A stretch of DNA of 64,000 nt, from NCBI GenBank assembly GCA_025666215.1, contig CP102593.1, positions 4,849,001 to 4,913,000 of the forward strand, in the 5' to 3' direction. The notes under the pieces are model-generated. The model was not told where the DNA came from. It searched no databases and saw only the letters and a program-made list of their open reading frames with translations. The position numbers and the translations under genes are program-made. Positions 16,860 through 26,394 of the stretch are shown piece after piece; position 1 is the stretch's first letter, and each line of letters begins with the position of its first letter. The DNA comes from Xanthomonas campestris pv. phormiicola (GTDB taxonomy: Bacteria > Pseudomonadota > Gammaproteobacteria > Xanthomonadales > Xanthomonadaceae).

Positions 16860-17205
16860 GCGATGCCGGCTCGGGACGGCGATGTTCGCGATCGCGGGCG
16901 CCCCGCGCTTGACCTGCGGGGTCGCATGTCCGAGCCTGCGGCGGCGCACAGCGCACATCGTGGCGCCGCCCTGCGCGCACGCGACCCTCGACGCGGCACG
17001 CCGCGCCCGATCTCGGGCCGTGTCGGCCGGTGGGACGGGCCAGGCGGCACACAGGCAGCGCGGACGACGCCCGCGTTCGCGCCGGAACCGCCCGTGGCGC
17101 ATGCCGCAGAACCAAACATCCGTTTAAAACACGCGCAACTTCGCCGAACTGGACAGTAATCCCGGCTTCGCGCAGACTGCCGCCCTTTCCGCTGGTTTGT
17201 CTTCC
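16860..17205. other. Intergenic, 346 bases without a recognised gene
   Basis: G+C-rich sequence between the HxlR gene and aroQ. Only short open stretches without family features or start signals are present. It presumably includes the aroQ promoter. A small A+T-rich patch near 17122-17130 (GTTTAAAAC) is the only candidate element I see. Confidence 0.4.
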
Positions 17206-17652
17206 ATGGCGCGACTGCTGCTCTTGCATGGCCCCAACCTCAACCTGCTCGGCACCCGCGAGCCGGGGGTCTACGGGCACGCGACGCTGGCGCAGATCGA
17301 TGCGGCGCTGCTCGCGCAGGCCACGGCCGCCGGGCACCAGCTGGACAGCCTGCAGTCCAACGCCGAGCACGTGCTGGTGGACCGGGTGCAGGCCGCGCGC
17401 GGCGACGGCACCGGCTTCATCCTGATCAACCCGGCCGCGTTCACCCACACCTCGGTGGCGCTGCGCGACGCGCTGGCGGCGGTGGCGATCCCGTTCATCG
17501 AGATCCACCTGTCCAACCCGCACAGCCGCGAGCCGTTCCGCCACCACAGCTATTTCAGCGACCACGCGCTCGGCGTGATCTGCGGCTTCGGCGCCGACAG
17601 CTACCGCTACGCGATGGACGCGGCGCTGACGCGGCTGGGAGCGGCCGCATGA
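17206..17652 (+). CDS. aroQ: Type II 3-dehydroquinate dehydratase
   Basis: 148 residues from ATG 17206 ([24 protein letters not shown]), the normal family start. The catalytic Tyr is in VYG, the Asn in [19 protein letters not shown], and the His in [18 protein letters not shown]. It converts 3-dehydroquinate to 3-dehydroshikimate in the shikimate pathway as a cytosolic dodecamer. It lies 96 bases upstream of accB; the aroQ-accB-accC order is common in gammaproteobacteria. Confidence 0.96.
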   Translation: MARLLLLHGPNLNLLGTREPGVYGHATLAQIDAALLAQATAAGHQLDSLQSNAEHVLVDRVQAARGDGTGFILINPAAFTHTSVALRDALAAVAIPFIEIHLSNPHSREPFRHHSYFSDHALGVICGFGADSYRYAMDAALTRLGAAA

Positions 17653-17748
17653 ACACCCGTCGCGCGCGCCCCGCGGCGGCGTACGCCCCTATCCGAGTTC
17701 GCCGGGCCGCGTGCCCGGTCATTTCCCGATTCACCTCAAGAGGCCGTT

Positions 17749-18228
17749 ATGGATCTCCGTAAAATCAAGAAGCTGATCGACCTGCTGGAAGAGTCCAATC
17801 TCGCCGAGATCGAGATCAAGGAAGGCGAGGAAAGCGTGCGCCTGGCGCGCACGCCCAAGGGCATGATCGCCAGCGCCCCGCAGTACGCCGCGCCGGCCCC
17901 CGCCGCGCCGCCCGCCGCCACGCCGATGCCGATGAGCTCGCCCACCGAGGCCTCCACCGGCGGCACCGCCAAGCCTGGCAACGCCCTGCCCGAGGGCCAC
18001 GTGCTGCGCGCGCCGATGGTCGGCACCTTCTACACCTCGCCGTCGCCGGACAAGCCGGCCTTCGTCACGGTCGGCCAGGCGGTCAAGGCCGGCGAGACCC
18101 TGGCGATCATCGAGGCGATGAAGATGTTCAACCCGATCGAAGCCGACGTCTCCGGCACCATCGTCGCCATCCTCAGCGAAAGCGGCGTGCCGGTGGAGTT
18201 CGATCAGCCGTTGTTTGTGATTGGTTGA
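17749..18228 (+). CDS. accB: Biotin carboxyl carrier protein of acetyl-CoA carboxylase
   Basis: 159 residues. The N-terminal helix segment [23 protein letters not shown] is shown here in part. An Ala/Pro-rich linker (about 48-80) is followed by the biotinyl domain with EAMKMFNP; the biotinylated Lys is near residue 125. It carries CO2 between AccC and AccAD for malonyl-CoA synthesis. Its usual partner accC is displaced by about 450 bases because a four-helix-bundle gene lies between them. Confidence 0.97.
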   Translation: MDLRKIKKLIDLLEESNLAEIEIKEGEESVRLARTPKGMIASAPQYAAPAPAAPPAATPMPMSSPTEASTGGTAKPGNALPEGHVLRAPMVGTFYTSPSPDKPAFVTVGQAVKAGETLAIIEAMKMFNPIEADVSGTIVAILSESGVPVEFDQPLFVIG

Positions 18229-18233
18229 TGCGC

Positions 18234-18261
18234 GGGAATCGGGAATGGAGAATGGGGAATC
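18234..18261 (+). repeat. Heptamer array, left arm of accB/accC cassette
   Basis: Four heptamers of the type GGGAATC/GGGAATG/GAGAATG/GGGAATC begin five bases after the accB stop. The start codon of the next gene lies inside the array. An inverted copy is at 18640-18667. Confidence 0.85.
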
Positions 18262-18622
18262 GTCGAAGCGGCCGCACGAGCGGCTGGATGTCTGGCGCGA
18301 CTCCATGGATCTGGTGGAAATGATCTACCGCCTTTCTGATGCGTTTCCGGCGACGGAACGCTTCGGATTGACGGCGCAGCTGCGCCGTGCGGCGGTCAGC
18401 ATTCCCGCCAACATCGCCGAAGGCGCGGCACGCCGCTCCACTCCCGAATACCTGCGTTTCCTGTCGATTGCGCGCGGCTCGCTGTCGGAGGCAAGCACGC
18501 ATCTGCAGATCGCGCGCCGGCTCGACTATACCGGCGACATCGCGGCGCTCGACGGATTGATCGATACGATCTTCGCCAAGTTGACCGCATTGATGAATGT
18601 CCTGAGCAAGCGCGGAGATTGA
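18245..18622 (+). CDS. Four-helix-bundle protein (S23 / 23S rRNA IVP-like)
   Basis: 125 residues (MENGESSKRPHERLDVW). The family core is clear: LDVWRDSMDLVEMIYRLSDAFPATE, given here in two overlapping parts, then FGLTAQLRRAAVSIPANIAEGAARRS, then EYLRFLSIARGSLSEASTHLQIARRL. These small pentameric helical proteins were first found encoded in 23S rRNA intervening sequences and also occur near diversity-generating elements (Avd-like). No rRNA or reverse transcriptase is present here. The gene sits between accB and accC, bounded by inverted heptamer arrays, and its first codons are made of the left array. The function is unknown. Confidence 0.88.
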   Translation: MENGESSKRPHERLDVWRDSMDLVEMIYRLSDAFPATERFGLTAQLRRAAVSIPANIAEGAARRSTPEYLRFLSIARGSLSEASTHLQIARRLDYTGDIAALDGLIDTIFAKLTALMNVLSKRGD

Positions 18623-18639
18623 CGATGCACGCCATCCCC

Positions 18640-18667
18640 CATTCCCGATTCTCCATTCCCCATTCCC
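18640..18667 (-). repeat. Heptamer array, right arm of accB/accC cassette
   Basis: Four heptamers CATTCCC/GATTCTC/CATTCCC/CATTCCC, the inverted form of the left array, ending ten bases before the accC start. Confidence 0.85.
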
Positions 18668-18676
18668 GGCCTTCCC

Positions 18677-20044
18677 ATGCTCGATAAAGTCGTCATCGCC
18701 AATCGCGGCGAAATCGCGCTGCGCATCCTGCGCGCGTGCCATACGCTCGGCATCCGCACGGTCGCGGTGCATTCCACCGTCGATCGCAACCTCAAGCACG
18801 TGGCGATGGCCGACGAGTCGGTGTGCATCGGCCCGGCGTCTTCGGCCGAGAGCTACCTCAACATCCCGGCGCTGATCGCCGCGGCCGAGGTCACCGACGC
18901 GCAGGCCATCCATCCCGGCTACGGCTTCCTGTCGGAGAACGCCGACTTCGCCGAGCGCGTGGAGCAGTCCGGCTTCATCTTCATCGGGCCCAAGGCCGAC
19001 ACCATCCGCCTGATGGGCGACAAGGTCGAGGCGATCCGCGCGATGAAGGCCGCCGGCGTGCCGTGCGTGCCCGGCTCCGGCGGCCCGCTGGGCGAGGACA
19101 TCGTCGCCAACACCAAGATCGCGCGCGAGATCGGCTACCCGGTGATCATCAAGGCGGCCGGCGGCGGCGGCGGCCGCGGCATGCGCGTGGTGCATTCGGA
19201 GGCGGCGCTGAAGGCCGCGATCGAGACCACCAAGTCCGAAGCCAAGGCCGCTTTCAGCAACGACCAGGTGTACATGGAGAAGTTCCTGGAGAATCCGCGC
19301 CACGTGGAGATCCAGGTGCTGGCCGACGGCCAGGGCAACGCCATCCACCTGGGCGAGCGCGACTGCTCGATGCAGCGCCGCCACCAGAAGGTGGTCGAAG
19401 AAGCGCCCGCGCCGGGCATCACCGAGCAGCTGCGCAGCGAGATCGGCAAGGTCTGCGTGGATGCCTGCGTGCGCATCGGCTACCGCGGCGCCGGCACCTT
19501 CGAGTTCCTGTTCGAGGACGGCCGCTTCTACTTCATCGAAATGAACACGCGCATCCAGGTCGAGCACCCGGTGACCGAGCGCATCACCGGCATCGACCTG
19601 GTCTGCGAGCAGCTGCGCATCGCCGCCGGCCACAAGCTGAGCATCAAGCAGAGCGACATCGTGCTGCGCGGCCATGCGATCGAGTGCCGCATCAACGCCG
19701 AGGACCCGGAAACCTTCATGCCCAACCCGGGCCTGATCACCGGTTTCCATCCGCCCGGCGGCCCCGGCGTGCGCGTGGACACGCACATCTACAGCGGCTA
19801 CAAGGTGCCGCCGAACTACGACTCGATGATCGGCAAGCTGATCGTGCACGGCCCCGACCGCGAGACCGCGATCGCGCGCATGCGCGTGGCGCTGAGCGAG
19901 ATGGTGGTGGACGGGATCAAGACCAACATCCCGCTGCAGCAGCGGATCATGCGCGACAAGGGCTTCCAGGCCGGCGGGCAGAACATCCACTACCTGGAAA
20001 AGCGCCTGGCCGAGCGCAAGAACAAGTCGATTGCGTTGGTGTGA
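18677..20044 (+). CDS. accC: Biotin carboxylase subunit of acetyl-CoA carboxylase
   Basis: 455 residues, full length. The N-terminal domain begins [20 protein letters not shown]. The ATP-grasp glycine loop is [12 protein letters not shown], the active-site region is [14 protein letters not shown], and the C-terminal domain is complete. It carboxylates biotin on AccB with ATP and bicarbonate. The promoter relation to accB may be altered by the inserted cassette, because the start now follows the right heptamer array by ten bases. Confidence 0.98.
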   Translation: MLDKVVIANRGEIALRILRACHTLGIRTVAVHSTVDRNLKHVAMADESVCIGPASSAESYLNIPALIAAAEVTDAQAIHPGYGFLSENADFAERVEQSGFIFIGPKADTIRLMGDKVEAIRAMKAAGVPCVPGSGGPLGEDIVANTKIAREIGYPVIIKAAGGGGGRGMRVVHSEAALKAAIETTKSEAKAAFSNDQVYMEKFLENPRHVEIQVLADGQGNAIHLGERDCSMQRRHQKVVEEAPAPGITEQLRSEIGKVCVDACVRIGYRGAGTFEFLFEDGRFYFIEMNTRIQVEHPVTERITGIDLVCEQLRIAAGHKLSIKQSDIVLRGHAIECRINAEDPETFMPNPGLITGFHPPGGPGVRVDTHIYSGYKVPPNYDSMIGKLIVHGPDRETAIARMRVALSEMVVDGIKTNIPLQQRIMRDKGFQAGGQNIHYLEKRLAERKNKSIALV

Positions 20045-20050
20045 GGGGCC

Positions 20051-20235
20051 GGGATTGGGAATTCGGGATTGGGGATTCGCTAGAGCCGGCTTCGGACCGA
20101 TGCCGGCGGGCGCGAAGATTATGGCTTCGATAGGGGCCCGCTGACCTTGTCGGGGTTAGGGTCGCTGCTGCCCCAGCCGCATGTGAAAGATCGGGATCCG
20201 CTTTTGCGAATCCCGCATCCCCAATCCCGAATCCC
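20051..20235. repeat. Paired inverted heptamer arrays after accC, no gene inside
   Basis: GGGATTG/GGAATTC/GGGATTG/GGGATTC at 20051-20078 and its inverted form GAATCCC/GCATCCC/CAATCCC/GAATCCC at 20208-20235 enclose 129 bases without an open frame. The left array starts six bases after the accC stop, and the right one ends just before the stop of the minus-strand neighbour. It may act as a transcript-end hairpin. Confidence 0.8.
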
Positions 20236-20237
20236 GG

Positions 20238-20591
20238 CTACTTCGTCTGCGTCCCCGGCACCGGTTCGGCGCCCAGGGTCGAGGTCGGGCTGACGATCAT
20301 CACCGTCTCGGTGGAGCCGTCCGGCCACACGATCTGGAACGTGCTGCCCGGGCCGAGCGTGGAGAACGGCATGCCGCTGCGGGCGCGGTAGATCGCCGCC
20401 ACCTGCGCGGCGCCGGCGCGGCGCAGGTCCGGGTCGGCGTGCGTGGTGGTCAGCTCGACTTTGGACAGGCCGCGGTAGCGCTGCTCGGCCGTGTCGATCA
20501 TCAGCAAGCCGGCCGCCGCCGCCGAATAGGCGACCAGGGCCAGCACCCAGAACCAGAACTTGGCGCCGTGCAGCCATCGCCGGTAATTCAT
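20238..20591 (-). CDS. Small inner-membrane protein of unknown function
   Basis: 117 residues. The ATG overlaps the stop of the upstream gene (ATGA). There is one N-terminal helix (FWFWVLALVAYSAAAAGLLMI), and the rest is probably periplasmic (GMPFSTLGPGSTFQIVWPDGSTE). I do not recognise a family. It is coupled to the 313-residue membrane protein upstream, so the two probably act together. Confidence 0.7.
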   Translation of the reverse strand: MNYRRWLHGAKFWFWVLALVAYSAAAAGLLMIDTAEQRYRGLSKVELTTTHADPDLRRAGAAQVAAIYRARSGMPFSTLGPGSTFQIVWPDGSTETVMIVSPTSTLGAEPVPGTQTK

Positions 20592-21529
20592 GAGCCCGCT
20601 CCTGTCGTATCCACCAGACGGTTGACCATGTCGTTCATCGTGTCCGTGCCTTGCCGCGGCACCGCGGCGTCGTAAACAAAGCTGCTGAAATCCTGGGTCG
20701 GGTCCGCCGAGCAGATCCCGCCGTTGGCGCAATAGCGGGTCATCAACTCGCTGTCCGGGCCGCAATCCAGCCCCAGCCGGCAGGCGGCCAGCTGCCAGGC
20801 CAGTTCGGTGAAGGCGGTGCCGGCGATGCGCTCGTCCAGGCTGTCGTCGCCGCTGGCGGCCAGGCCCATCGCCGGGGCCAGCGCCATGTAGGCATCCGGA
20901 TCGCCGGAGGCGCGGACCCGTTCGACCAGGTCGCGCTTGTAGCCGGCCGAGCGCTGCAAGGGCTGCCCCAGCGCCAGCAGCGCCGCCTCCGCGGCCAGGT
21001 TGCCGCCGCGCGCGGCCTGCACGCGCTGGGCGACGATGGCCTGGCGGGTCAGGCCATCGCCGGGTACGAAGCCGGCGCAGCGGCGGCCGACCCGCGCGCG
21101 CGCAGCGACCATGCGCCCCGAGGTGGGCAGCTGCGCCGCATCGATGGCGCGGGTGTCGGCGGCATAGCCGGCCGGATTCATCGCATAGCCGGCGCAATAG
21201 TCGTAGATGCGGCTGAGCAGCCAGGACGCATCGGCATCGCCCTGCGCGGCGGCGGCGGACAGCTGCTGCGCGGTGCGGTACAGGTCGGGACTGCGCTCCA
21301 GGGCGGTGCGGCGGTCGGGCGACGGCACCTGCGGCACCTGCACCGAGGTGCGCCTGCGCTGGTCCTGGCCCGGCACGCCCGTGGCCGCCGGCACCGCGGC
21401 GCTGGCGGCCGCCGCCACCGGCGCCGCCGGCGCGGCCGCCAGCACCGCGGCGCGGTAGCCGACCACGCCCAGCAGCAGCGCGGCAGGCGCCAGCAACAGC
21501 CAGGTTTTGCGGGACACGGCGAGAGGCAT
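20588..21529 (-). CDS. Membrane-anchored periplasmic protein, unknown
   Basis: 313 residues from ATG 21529 (MPLAVSRKTWLLLAPAALLLG). The hydrophobic N-terminus is a signal anchor. An Ala/Pro linker is followed by a helical domain with Sel1-like character (AAAQGDADASWLLSRIYDYCAG) and at least five cysteines in the periplasmic part, including CRLGLDCG and CANGGICS, probably disulfides. Related short proteins occur in xanthomonads, but the function is not known to me. Confidence 0.7.
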   Translation of the reverse strand: MPLAVSRKTWLLLAPAALLLGVVGYRAAVLAAAPAAPVAAAASAAVPAATGVPGQDQRRRTSVQVPQVPSPDRRTALERSPDLYRTAQQLSAAAAQGDADASWLLSRIYDYCAGYAMNPAGYAADTRAIDAAQLPTSGRMVAARARVGRRCAGFVPGDGLTRQAIVAQRVQAARGGNLAAEAALLALGQPLQRSAGYKRDLVERVRASGDPDAYMALAPAMGLAASGDDSLDERIAGTAFTELAWQLAACRLGLDCGPDSELMTRYCANGGICSADPTQDFSSFVYDAAVPRQGTDTMNDMVNRLVDTTGAGS

Positions 21530-21735
21530 GCGCGAGGGCGATGAGGGCGGCAGGCGGCGATGGCGGCAGCGCCCGGGAGTCGGGGCCGCCGCAATGTCGC
21601 AGTCTAGCGCAGCCGATGGCGGGCCAGGACACACGCTGCCAGCCACGGTCACGGCGCGCGCGGCCCGTGCCGCGCCGGGCCGCCGCGGCGGTCGTCTAAG
21701 ATGCGCGGTCATTCCTCCCTCCTTGTGCCCGACCG

Positions 21736-22656
21736 ATGCCGTTCCTCGAACTGACTGTGCGCTGCACCGACGCCACCCAGCCCCGCTACGAGAACGCGCT
21801 GGAGGACGTCGGCGCGCTGGCGGTCACCCTGCTCGACGCCGAGGCCGACACCAGCAACGAGCGCGCGATCCTGGAGCCGGGCGTGGGCGAGACCCCGCTG
21901 TGGGGCACCCTGGTGCTCAGCGCGCTGTTCCCCGCCGAGCAGGACGCGTTGCTGCTGCTGGCCGCGCTGGAGGCGTTCGACCCTGGCCTGGACTGGGCCC
22001 AGGCCGCGTTCCGCCAGGTCGCCGACCAGGACTGGGAACGCGCCTGGCTGGACCAGTTCCAGCCGATGCGCTTCGGCACGCGCACCTTCATCGTGCCGTG
22101 GAACCACGAGCTGCCGGAAGAAGCGCGCGGCGCCGATGCCGCGGTGGTGCGGCTGGACCCGGGCCTGGCGTTCGGCTCCGGCACCCACCCGACCACCGCG
22201 CTGTGCCTGCGCTGGCTCGACGCCCTGGCCGCCGACGGCACGCTGGCGCAGGCGCGCGTGCTCGATTTCGGCTGCGGCTCCGGGATCCTGGCGCTGGCCG
22301 CGCTGAAGCTGGGCGCGGCCGCGGCGGTGGGCGTGGACAACGATCCGCAGGCGCTGCTGGCCACGCACGACAACGCCGAGCGCAATGACGTCGGCGCGCG
22401 CCTGGCGGTGCACCTGCCGGCCGACGAGCCGGTGGCCACCTATCCGGTGGTGGTCGCCAACATCCTGGCCTCGGCGCTGGACGCGCTGGCGCCGACCCTG
22501 GCCGAACGCGTCGCGCCGGGCGGGCGCATCGCCCTGTCGGGGATCCTGCACGGCCAGGAACAGGAGCTGCTGCAGCGCTACGCAGCCTGGTTCGAACACT
22601 TGCGCACGGAACGGGACGGCGACTGGATGCGCATCGACGGCGTGCGCCGCGGCTGA
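21736..22656 (+). CDS. prmA: Ribosomal protein L11 methyltransferase
   Basis: 306 residues. The N-terminal substrate domain starts [12 protein letters not shown]. The class I SAM fold has the motif [18 protein letters not shown] near residue 178, preceded by [18 protein letters not shown], and the post-I Asp in [10 protein letters not shown]. It trimethylates lysines and the N-terminus of L11. The gene order prmA, DUF3426 protein, fis is kept in xanthomonads; here a DUF2628-like gene and an XRE gene lie in between. Confidence 0.97.
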   Translation: MPFLELTVRCTDATQPRYENALEDVGALAVTLLDAEADTSNERAILEPGVGETPLWGTLVLSALFPAEQDALLLLAALEAFDPGLDWAQAAFRQVADQDWERAWLDQFQPMRFGTRTFIVPWNHELPEEARGADAAVVRLDPGLAFGSGTHPTTALCLRWLDALAADGTLAQARVLDFGCGSGILALAALKLGAAAAVGVDNDPQALLATHDNAERNDVGARLAVHLPADEPVATYPVVVANILASALDALAPTLAERVAPGGRIALSGILHGQEQELLQRYAAWFEHLRTERDGDWMRIDGVRRG

Positions 22657-22702
22657 GGCACGCCACGCGCGCGTCCGCGCACACGCTCGCGCGGCCGCTA
22701 CC

Positions 22703-23182
22703 TCAGCCCCGCCCTGCGGCCAGGCTGCGGATCGCCGCGGTCAGCAACGCCGCCTCGGCATGGATCGCCAGCACCCGCGTGCGCGGCCGCCAGCCCTGCG
22801 CGCGCAGGCGGCGCTCGTGCCAGCGATGGCCGCGCCGCGCCTGCGGCAGCCGCCAGGCCAGTTCCAGCAGCACGCCGACCAGCGCCGCCGCGCCCAGCGC
22901 CTGCACCAGCGCCACCCAGCCCGCGGCATGCAGCAGCAACCATGGCAGCGCCGGCACCCGCGACGGTGGCGCGGACGGATACGGCAGCGCGAACACCCGC
23001 CACGACCAGCCCTGCCTGACCGCGCGGCGGCCATCGCCGGCATCGGCCCAGATCCGGTAGCGGTGCGCGCCGATCCCCGGCGGCGGCCGCGGGCGGCGGC
23101 GCGCGCGCGGCGGCGCGGACGATGCGGCGTCTTCACTGCGCACAGCCATCGCCGACGACAGTATCAACAACAAAGTCTTCAT
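22703..23182 (-). CDS. DUF2628-like small membrane protein
   Basis: 159 residues from ATG 23182; ATG 23149 is an alternative. An Arg/Pro-rich N-terminal part is followed by two adjacent hydrophobic segments (VPALPWLLLHAAGWVALVQAL and AAALVGVLLELAW). The ending GHRWHERRLRAQGWRPR resembles the conserved end of DUF2628 proteins. It is divergent from the XRE regulator. The function is unknown, and the family assignment is tentative. Confidence 0.55.
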   Translation of the reverse strand: MKTLLLILSSAMAVRSEDAASSAPPRARRRPRPPPGIGAHRYRIWADAGDGRRAVRQGWSWRVFALPYPSAPPSRVPALPWLLLHAAGWVALVQALGAAALVGVLLELAWRLPQARRGHRWHERRLRAQGWRPRTRVLAIHAEAALLTAAIRSLAAGRG

Positions 23183-23249
23183 TGAAAGCCGTACGAACCA
23201 ACTTTCCCAGTCGGCGCGGCTATATCTCGCCTCCCCCGCGGAGGTGAGT

Positions 23250-23618
23250 GTGAGCAGCAGGCTGTACGAACGGGTGCGCGAAGCGCGCAAGCTGACCGGT
23301 CTGACCCAGGAAGCGCTCGCGCTGGACCTGTCGGTGACCCGCAGCGCCGTGGCGCAGTGGGAGATGGCCGACGGCACCGCGCCGGCGGTGGAGCACCTGA
23401 TCGCCCTGGCCCGCCGCAGCGGGCTGACCTTCGAATACCTGGCCACCGGCCGCGGCGAACGCGTGTTCGGCGAACCGCTGTCCGTCGCCGAGGAAGCCGC
23501 GCACTACCGGCAACTGTCCGACCAGCAGGCACGCCTGCTCGACAGCTTCGAGACCCTGAGCCCGCGCCAGCGCGCCGGCCTGCTGGACCTGATCGGCGCC
23601 GGCAAGCACCGGCGCTGA
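23250..23618 (+). CDS. XRE-family helix-turn-helix regulator
   Basis: 122 residues. I take the GTG at 23250 because GGAGG lies about five bases upstream; an in-frame GTG at 23244 overlaps that site. The HTH is RLYERVREARKLTGLTQEALA plus LSVTRSAVAQWEMADGTAP (consecutive parts of one domain). The C-terminal half is charged and helical. It is probably a DNA-binding repressor. Its target may be the divergent membrane protein, with 67 bases between the starts. Confidence 0.82.
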   Translation: MSSRLYERVREARKLTGLTQEALALDLSVTRSAVAQWEMADGTAPAVEHLIALARRSGLTFEYLATGRGERVFGEPLSVAEEAAHYRQLSDQQARLLDSFETLSPRQRAGLLDLIGAGKHRR

Positions 23619-23695
23619 GCGGGGCGCCGGGGCGGTGCGGGGCGCCCCATAGCTGCGATGCCGCTGCTGCCGCTGCGCGTCGGGCGCTGATACTT

Positions 23696-23718
23696 GTGGG
23701 AGCGACTTCAGTCGCGAC
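23696..23718 (+). repeat. REP element (single)
   Basis: GTGGGAGCGACTTCAGTCGCGAC, written here as GTGGGAGCGACTTC plus AGTCGCGAC. It contains the imperfect stem GCGACTTCAGTCGC and is the repeat type found at several places in this window (compare 37211-37276 and 59300-59325). Confidence 0.8.
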
Positions 23719-23873
23719 AGGGCCTTGCCGGAAATGCCGATCGCGAGCGATGGCCCGAGTCCCGAACCCTCCCCATCTGGCAAGCGGAGGAGTGCAAGCA
23801 CGCCGGCACTGCGCTGCAGCCCGCTCCCGCGCGTGCTTGAATAGCGCTCTCGTTGCCGTCGCCGCCTTCACGC

Positions 23874-24776
23874 ATGCCCGATCCCACCCCGCCCCGCCCC
23901 AGCCTCGCGACCCTGCTGCGCCAGCCCGACCGGCCGGCGCCGGAACAGGCCGATGCCGTCGCGCCAGCAGGTCCCGGTGCGGACGCGGCCGCCGGTCCAG
24001 CCGCGACGGGCAACACCGGTAACGGCGCTGTGCCACGTGCCGAGGCGGCCACCGCACCACTGACCACGCCTGCGCCGGCGTCCATGCCGGCCGCAGAGAC
24101 CTCGCTCGCGGACGCGGCATCCGCAGGGTCCGCTTCCGCAGCCAGCGCGCCGACAGCCCCTGCTGCACTCGAACCGGAGTCGGAACTGGAGTCGGAACTG
24201 GCGCTGCCGCCGGTACATGAGCCGGAGCCGACCTCCGCAGCAACCGCCACCGCAGCCAGCGCCGCCCCCAGCTTCATGCAGCCCAGTGCCCCACGCCGGC
24301 CGGTACTGCGCGCTGCGCCCTGGCAATGGATCGCGCTGGCCGGGCTGGTCCTGCTGCTGGCGCTGCAGATCCTGGTCGCCGACCGGCAACGGCTGGGCGC
24401 CGACGCGCGCTGGCGGCCGTGGGTGGCCGGGGTGTGCCAGGCGCTGCGCTGCAGCCTGCCGCCGTGGCGCGAGCCGAGCGCGTTCACCATGCTCAGCCGC
24501 GAAGTGCGGCCGCTGCCTGGCCGCGCCGGCACCCTGCAGATCCAGGCCACGTTCCGCAACGACGCGCGCTGGGCGCAGGCCTGGCCGCTGCTGCAACTGT
24601 CGCTGGCCGACGCCGACGGACGCACCATCGGCAGCCGCGTGCTGCGCCCGGAGGAGTACCTGGGCCGCACCCGCCCGGATGCGCCGACGCTGGCGCCCGG
24701 ACAGAGCGCGCAGGTGGCGTTCCAGGTGCGCGAACCGGCCGCGGGAACCGCGGCATTCAGTTTCGACTTCCACTGA
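23874..24776 (+). CDS. DUF3426 membrane protein
   Basis: 300 residues from ATG 23874. An Ala/Pro/Glu-rich cytosolic region of about 140 residues is followed by one membrane helix (WQWIALAGLVLLLALQILV) and a periplasmic DUF3426 domain (LSREVRPLPGRAGTLQIQATF...RPEEYLG). Many family members start with a zinc-ribbon; none is visible here. The function is not established. It precedes fis by 115 bases. Confidence 0.8.
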   Translation: MPDPTPPRPSLATLLRQPDRPAPEQADAVAPAGPGADAAAGPAATGNTGNGAVPRAEAATAPLTTPAPASMPAAETSLADAASAGSASAASAPTAPAALEPESELESELALPPVHEPEPTSAATATAASAAPSFMQPSAPRRPVLRAAPWQWIALAGLVLLLALQILVADRQRLGADARWRPWVAGVCQALRCSLPPWREPSAFTMLSREVRPLPGRAGTLQIQATFRNDARWAQAWPLLQLSLADADGRTIGSRVLRPEEYLGRTRPDAPTLAPGQSAQVAFQVREPAAGTAAFSFDFH

Positions 24777-24786
24777 AACGCTGTGA

Positions 24787-25164
<378 letters not shown>

Positions 25165-25247
25165 GGCCGGGACTCGGGACTCGGGACTCGGGACTCGGTG
25201 ATGATGTCCCGGAGCAAATCCTTGTCAAGCGATTTGATGCAAAAAAG

Positions 25248-25286
25248 GGCCGCTTTTTTTTAGAAAATGCGGCCTTCTTTTTTTTG
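25248..25286. terminator. Probable terminator of fis (possibly bidirectional)
   Basis: Stem GGCCGC/GCGGCC (25248-25253 and 25269-25274) with an A+T-rich 15-base loop, followed by a T-run to about 25285. A run of six A precedes it, so it may also end the convergent cdsA-type transcript. Confidence 0.7.
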
Positions 25287-25301
25287 CGATTCCGGCGCAA
25301 C

Positions 25302-25348
25302 CGCTGTTCTGTGGGAGTGGCTTCAGCCCCTCCTCCCACAGAACAGCG
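25302..25348. repeat. Long REP-type hairpin
   Basis: A perfect 16-bp inverted repeat (CGCTGTTCTGTGGGAG and its complement) encloses a 15-base loop containing GGCTTCAGCC. It is related to the other GTGGGAG...CTTCAG elements of the window. Confidence 0.8.
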
Positions 25349-25419
25349 CAGAAGCTGCGAACTTGCGAAAGTCCCGAGTCCCGAGTCCCGAGTCCCCAGT
25401 CCCGAGTCCCGGCTCCCCC

Positions 25420-26394
25420 TCACACCCACCCATACCGGATCAGGTGGAAGAACACCGGCGCGGCGAAGCACACCGAGTCCAGCCGGTCGAGCACGCCGCC
25501 GTGGCCTTCGATCATGTGGCCCCAGTCCTTGATGCCGCGGTCGCGCTTGATCGCCGACATCACCAGGCCGCCGAAGAAGCCCATCAGGTTGGCCACCAGC
25601 GCCAGCGCGAACGCCTGCAGCGGCGAGAACGGGGTGATCCACCACAAGGCCGCGCCGAGCAGGCTCGCCGACAGGATGCCGCCGACGAAGCCTTCCACGG
25701 TCTTGGACGGCGACAGCTTCGGCGCGATCAGGTGCCTGCCGATCAGCTTGCCCCACACGTACTGCAGCACGTCCGAGGACTGCACCACGATCACCAGGAA
25801 CGCGAACAGCAGCAGGTTGCGGCCTTCGTAGCCGGGGATTTCCAGGTTCAGCAGCGCCGGCACGTGGGAGATGCAGAACACGCAGATCATCAGTCCCCAC
25901 TGCACTTTCGCGGTGCGCTCCAGGTAGCGCGTGGTGTCGCCGCCGATGGTGGCCAGGATCGGCAGCACCAGGAACGCATAGACCGGGATCAGCAGCGTGT
26001 ACAGCCCGTACCAGCCGCTCCACACCAGCCAGTACTGCCACGGCAGCACGATGTAGAACGCGGCCAGCAACGCGTAGTAGTCGCCGCGCCGGGTCGGCGC
26101 CAGGGTGATGAACTCGCGCAGCGCGAACAGCGACACCAGCGCGAACAGCACGATCACGCCGATGCGCCCGAACACGAACGCCAGCGCCACCACTGCGGCC
26201 ATCACCCACCACGCGCGGATCCGCGCCACCAGGTTGTCGAGCACCGCGCTGGGGCGCCCGCGCGCGCGCCAGCGCAGCGTTTCGGAAATCAGCGTGGCCA
26301 GCAGCAGCACCGCGGCGATGCCGAGGAACAGCCAGATGGTCTGCTGCCGCAGCGAGGATTGCTGCAGATGGTCGCTGAAGGCGATCGCGTTCAT
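25420..26394 (-). CDS. CdsA-like phosphatidate cytidylyltransferase (YnbB-type cluster member)
   Basis: 324 residues with eight or more hydrophobic helices. The family signature is present: KLSPSKTVEGFVGGIL, then DRGIKDWGHMIEGHGGVLDRLDS. It makes CDP-diacylglycerol from phosphatidate and CTP in the inner membrane. Last gene of an eight-gene minus-strand run; its ATG overlaps the stop of the acyltransferase gene. Because the cluster also has CDP-alcohol transferases, a phosphatase and a hydrolase/methyltransferase, I read it as the YnbB-like, secondary CdsA rather than the essential housekeeping copy. That distinction is inference. Confidence 0.88.
   Translation of the reverse strand: MNAIAFSDHLQQSSLRQQTIWLFLGIAAVLLLATLISETLRWRARGRPSAVLDNLVARIRAWWVMAAVVALAFVFGRIGVIVLFALVSLFALREFITLAPTRRGDYYALLAAFYIVLPWQYWLVWSGWYGLYTLLIPVYAFLVLPILATIGGDTTRYLERTAKVQWGLMICVFCISHVPALLNLEIPGYEGRNLLLFAFLVIVVQSSDVLQYVWGKLIGRHLIAPKLSPSKTVEGFVGGILSASLLGAALWWITPFSPLQAFALALVANLMGFFGGLVMSAIKRDRGIKDWGHMIEGHGGVLDRLDSVCFAAPVFFHLIRYGWV

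Larger units (their letters stand above)
25169..25410. repeat. Paired inverted GGGACTC heptamer arrays after fis
   Basis: Four copies of GGGACTC at 25169-25196 face six inverted copies (AAGTCCC, then GAGTCCC, CAGTCCC and GAGTCCC units) at 25369-25410. They enclose 172 bases that hold a terminator-like hairpin and a REP hairpin. The right array ends ten bases before the stop of the convergent CdsA-like gene. Confidence 0.85.

Noticed and set aside
16863..17159. Open frames between the HxlR gene and aroQ
   Set aside because: Arg/Ala/Pro-rich composition, no ribosome site, several overlapping frames of similar length; treated as non-coding.
18245..18622. Four-helix-bundle gene as Avd of a diversity-generating retroelement
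   Set aside because: No reverse transcriptase, template repeat or variable repeat in the window.
22703..23149. Shorter start (ATG 23149) for the DUF2628-like gene
   Set aside because: Possible, but the ATG at 23182 gives a plausible hydrophobic start; kept the longer form with low confidence.
25169..25410. GGGACTC repeats as a CRISPR array
   Set aside because: Units are 7 bp without spacers, and no cas genes are near.
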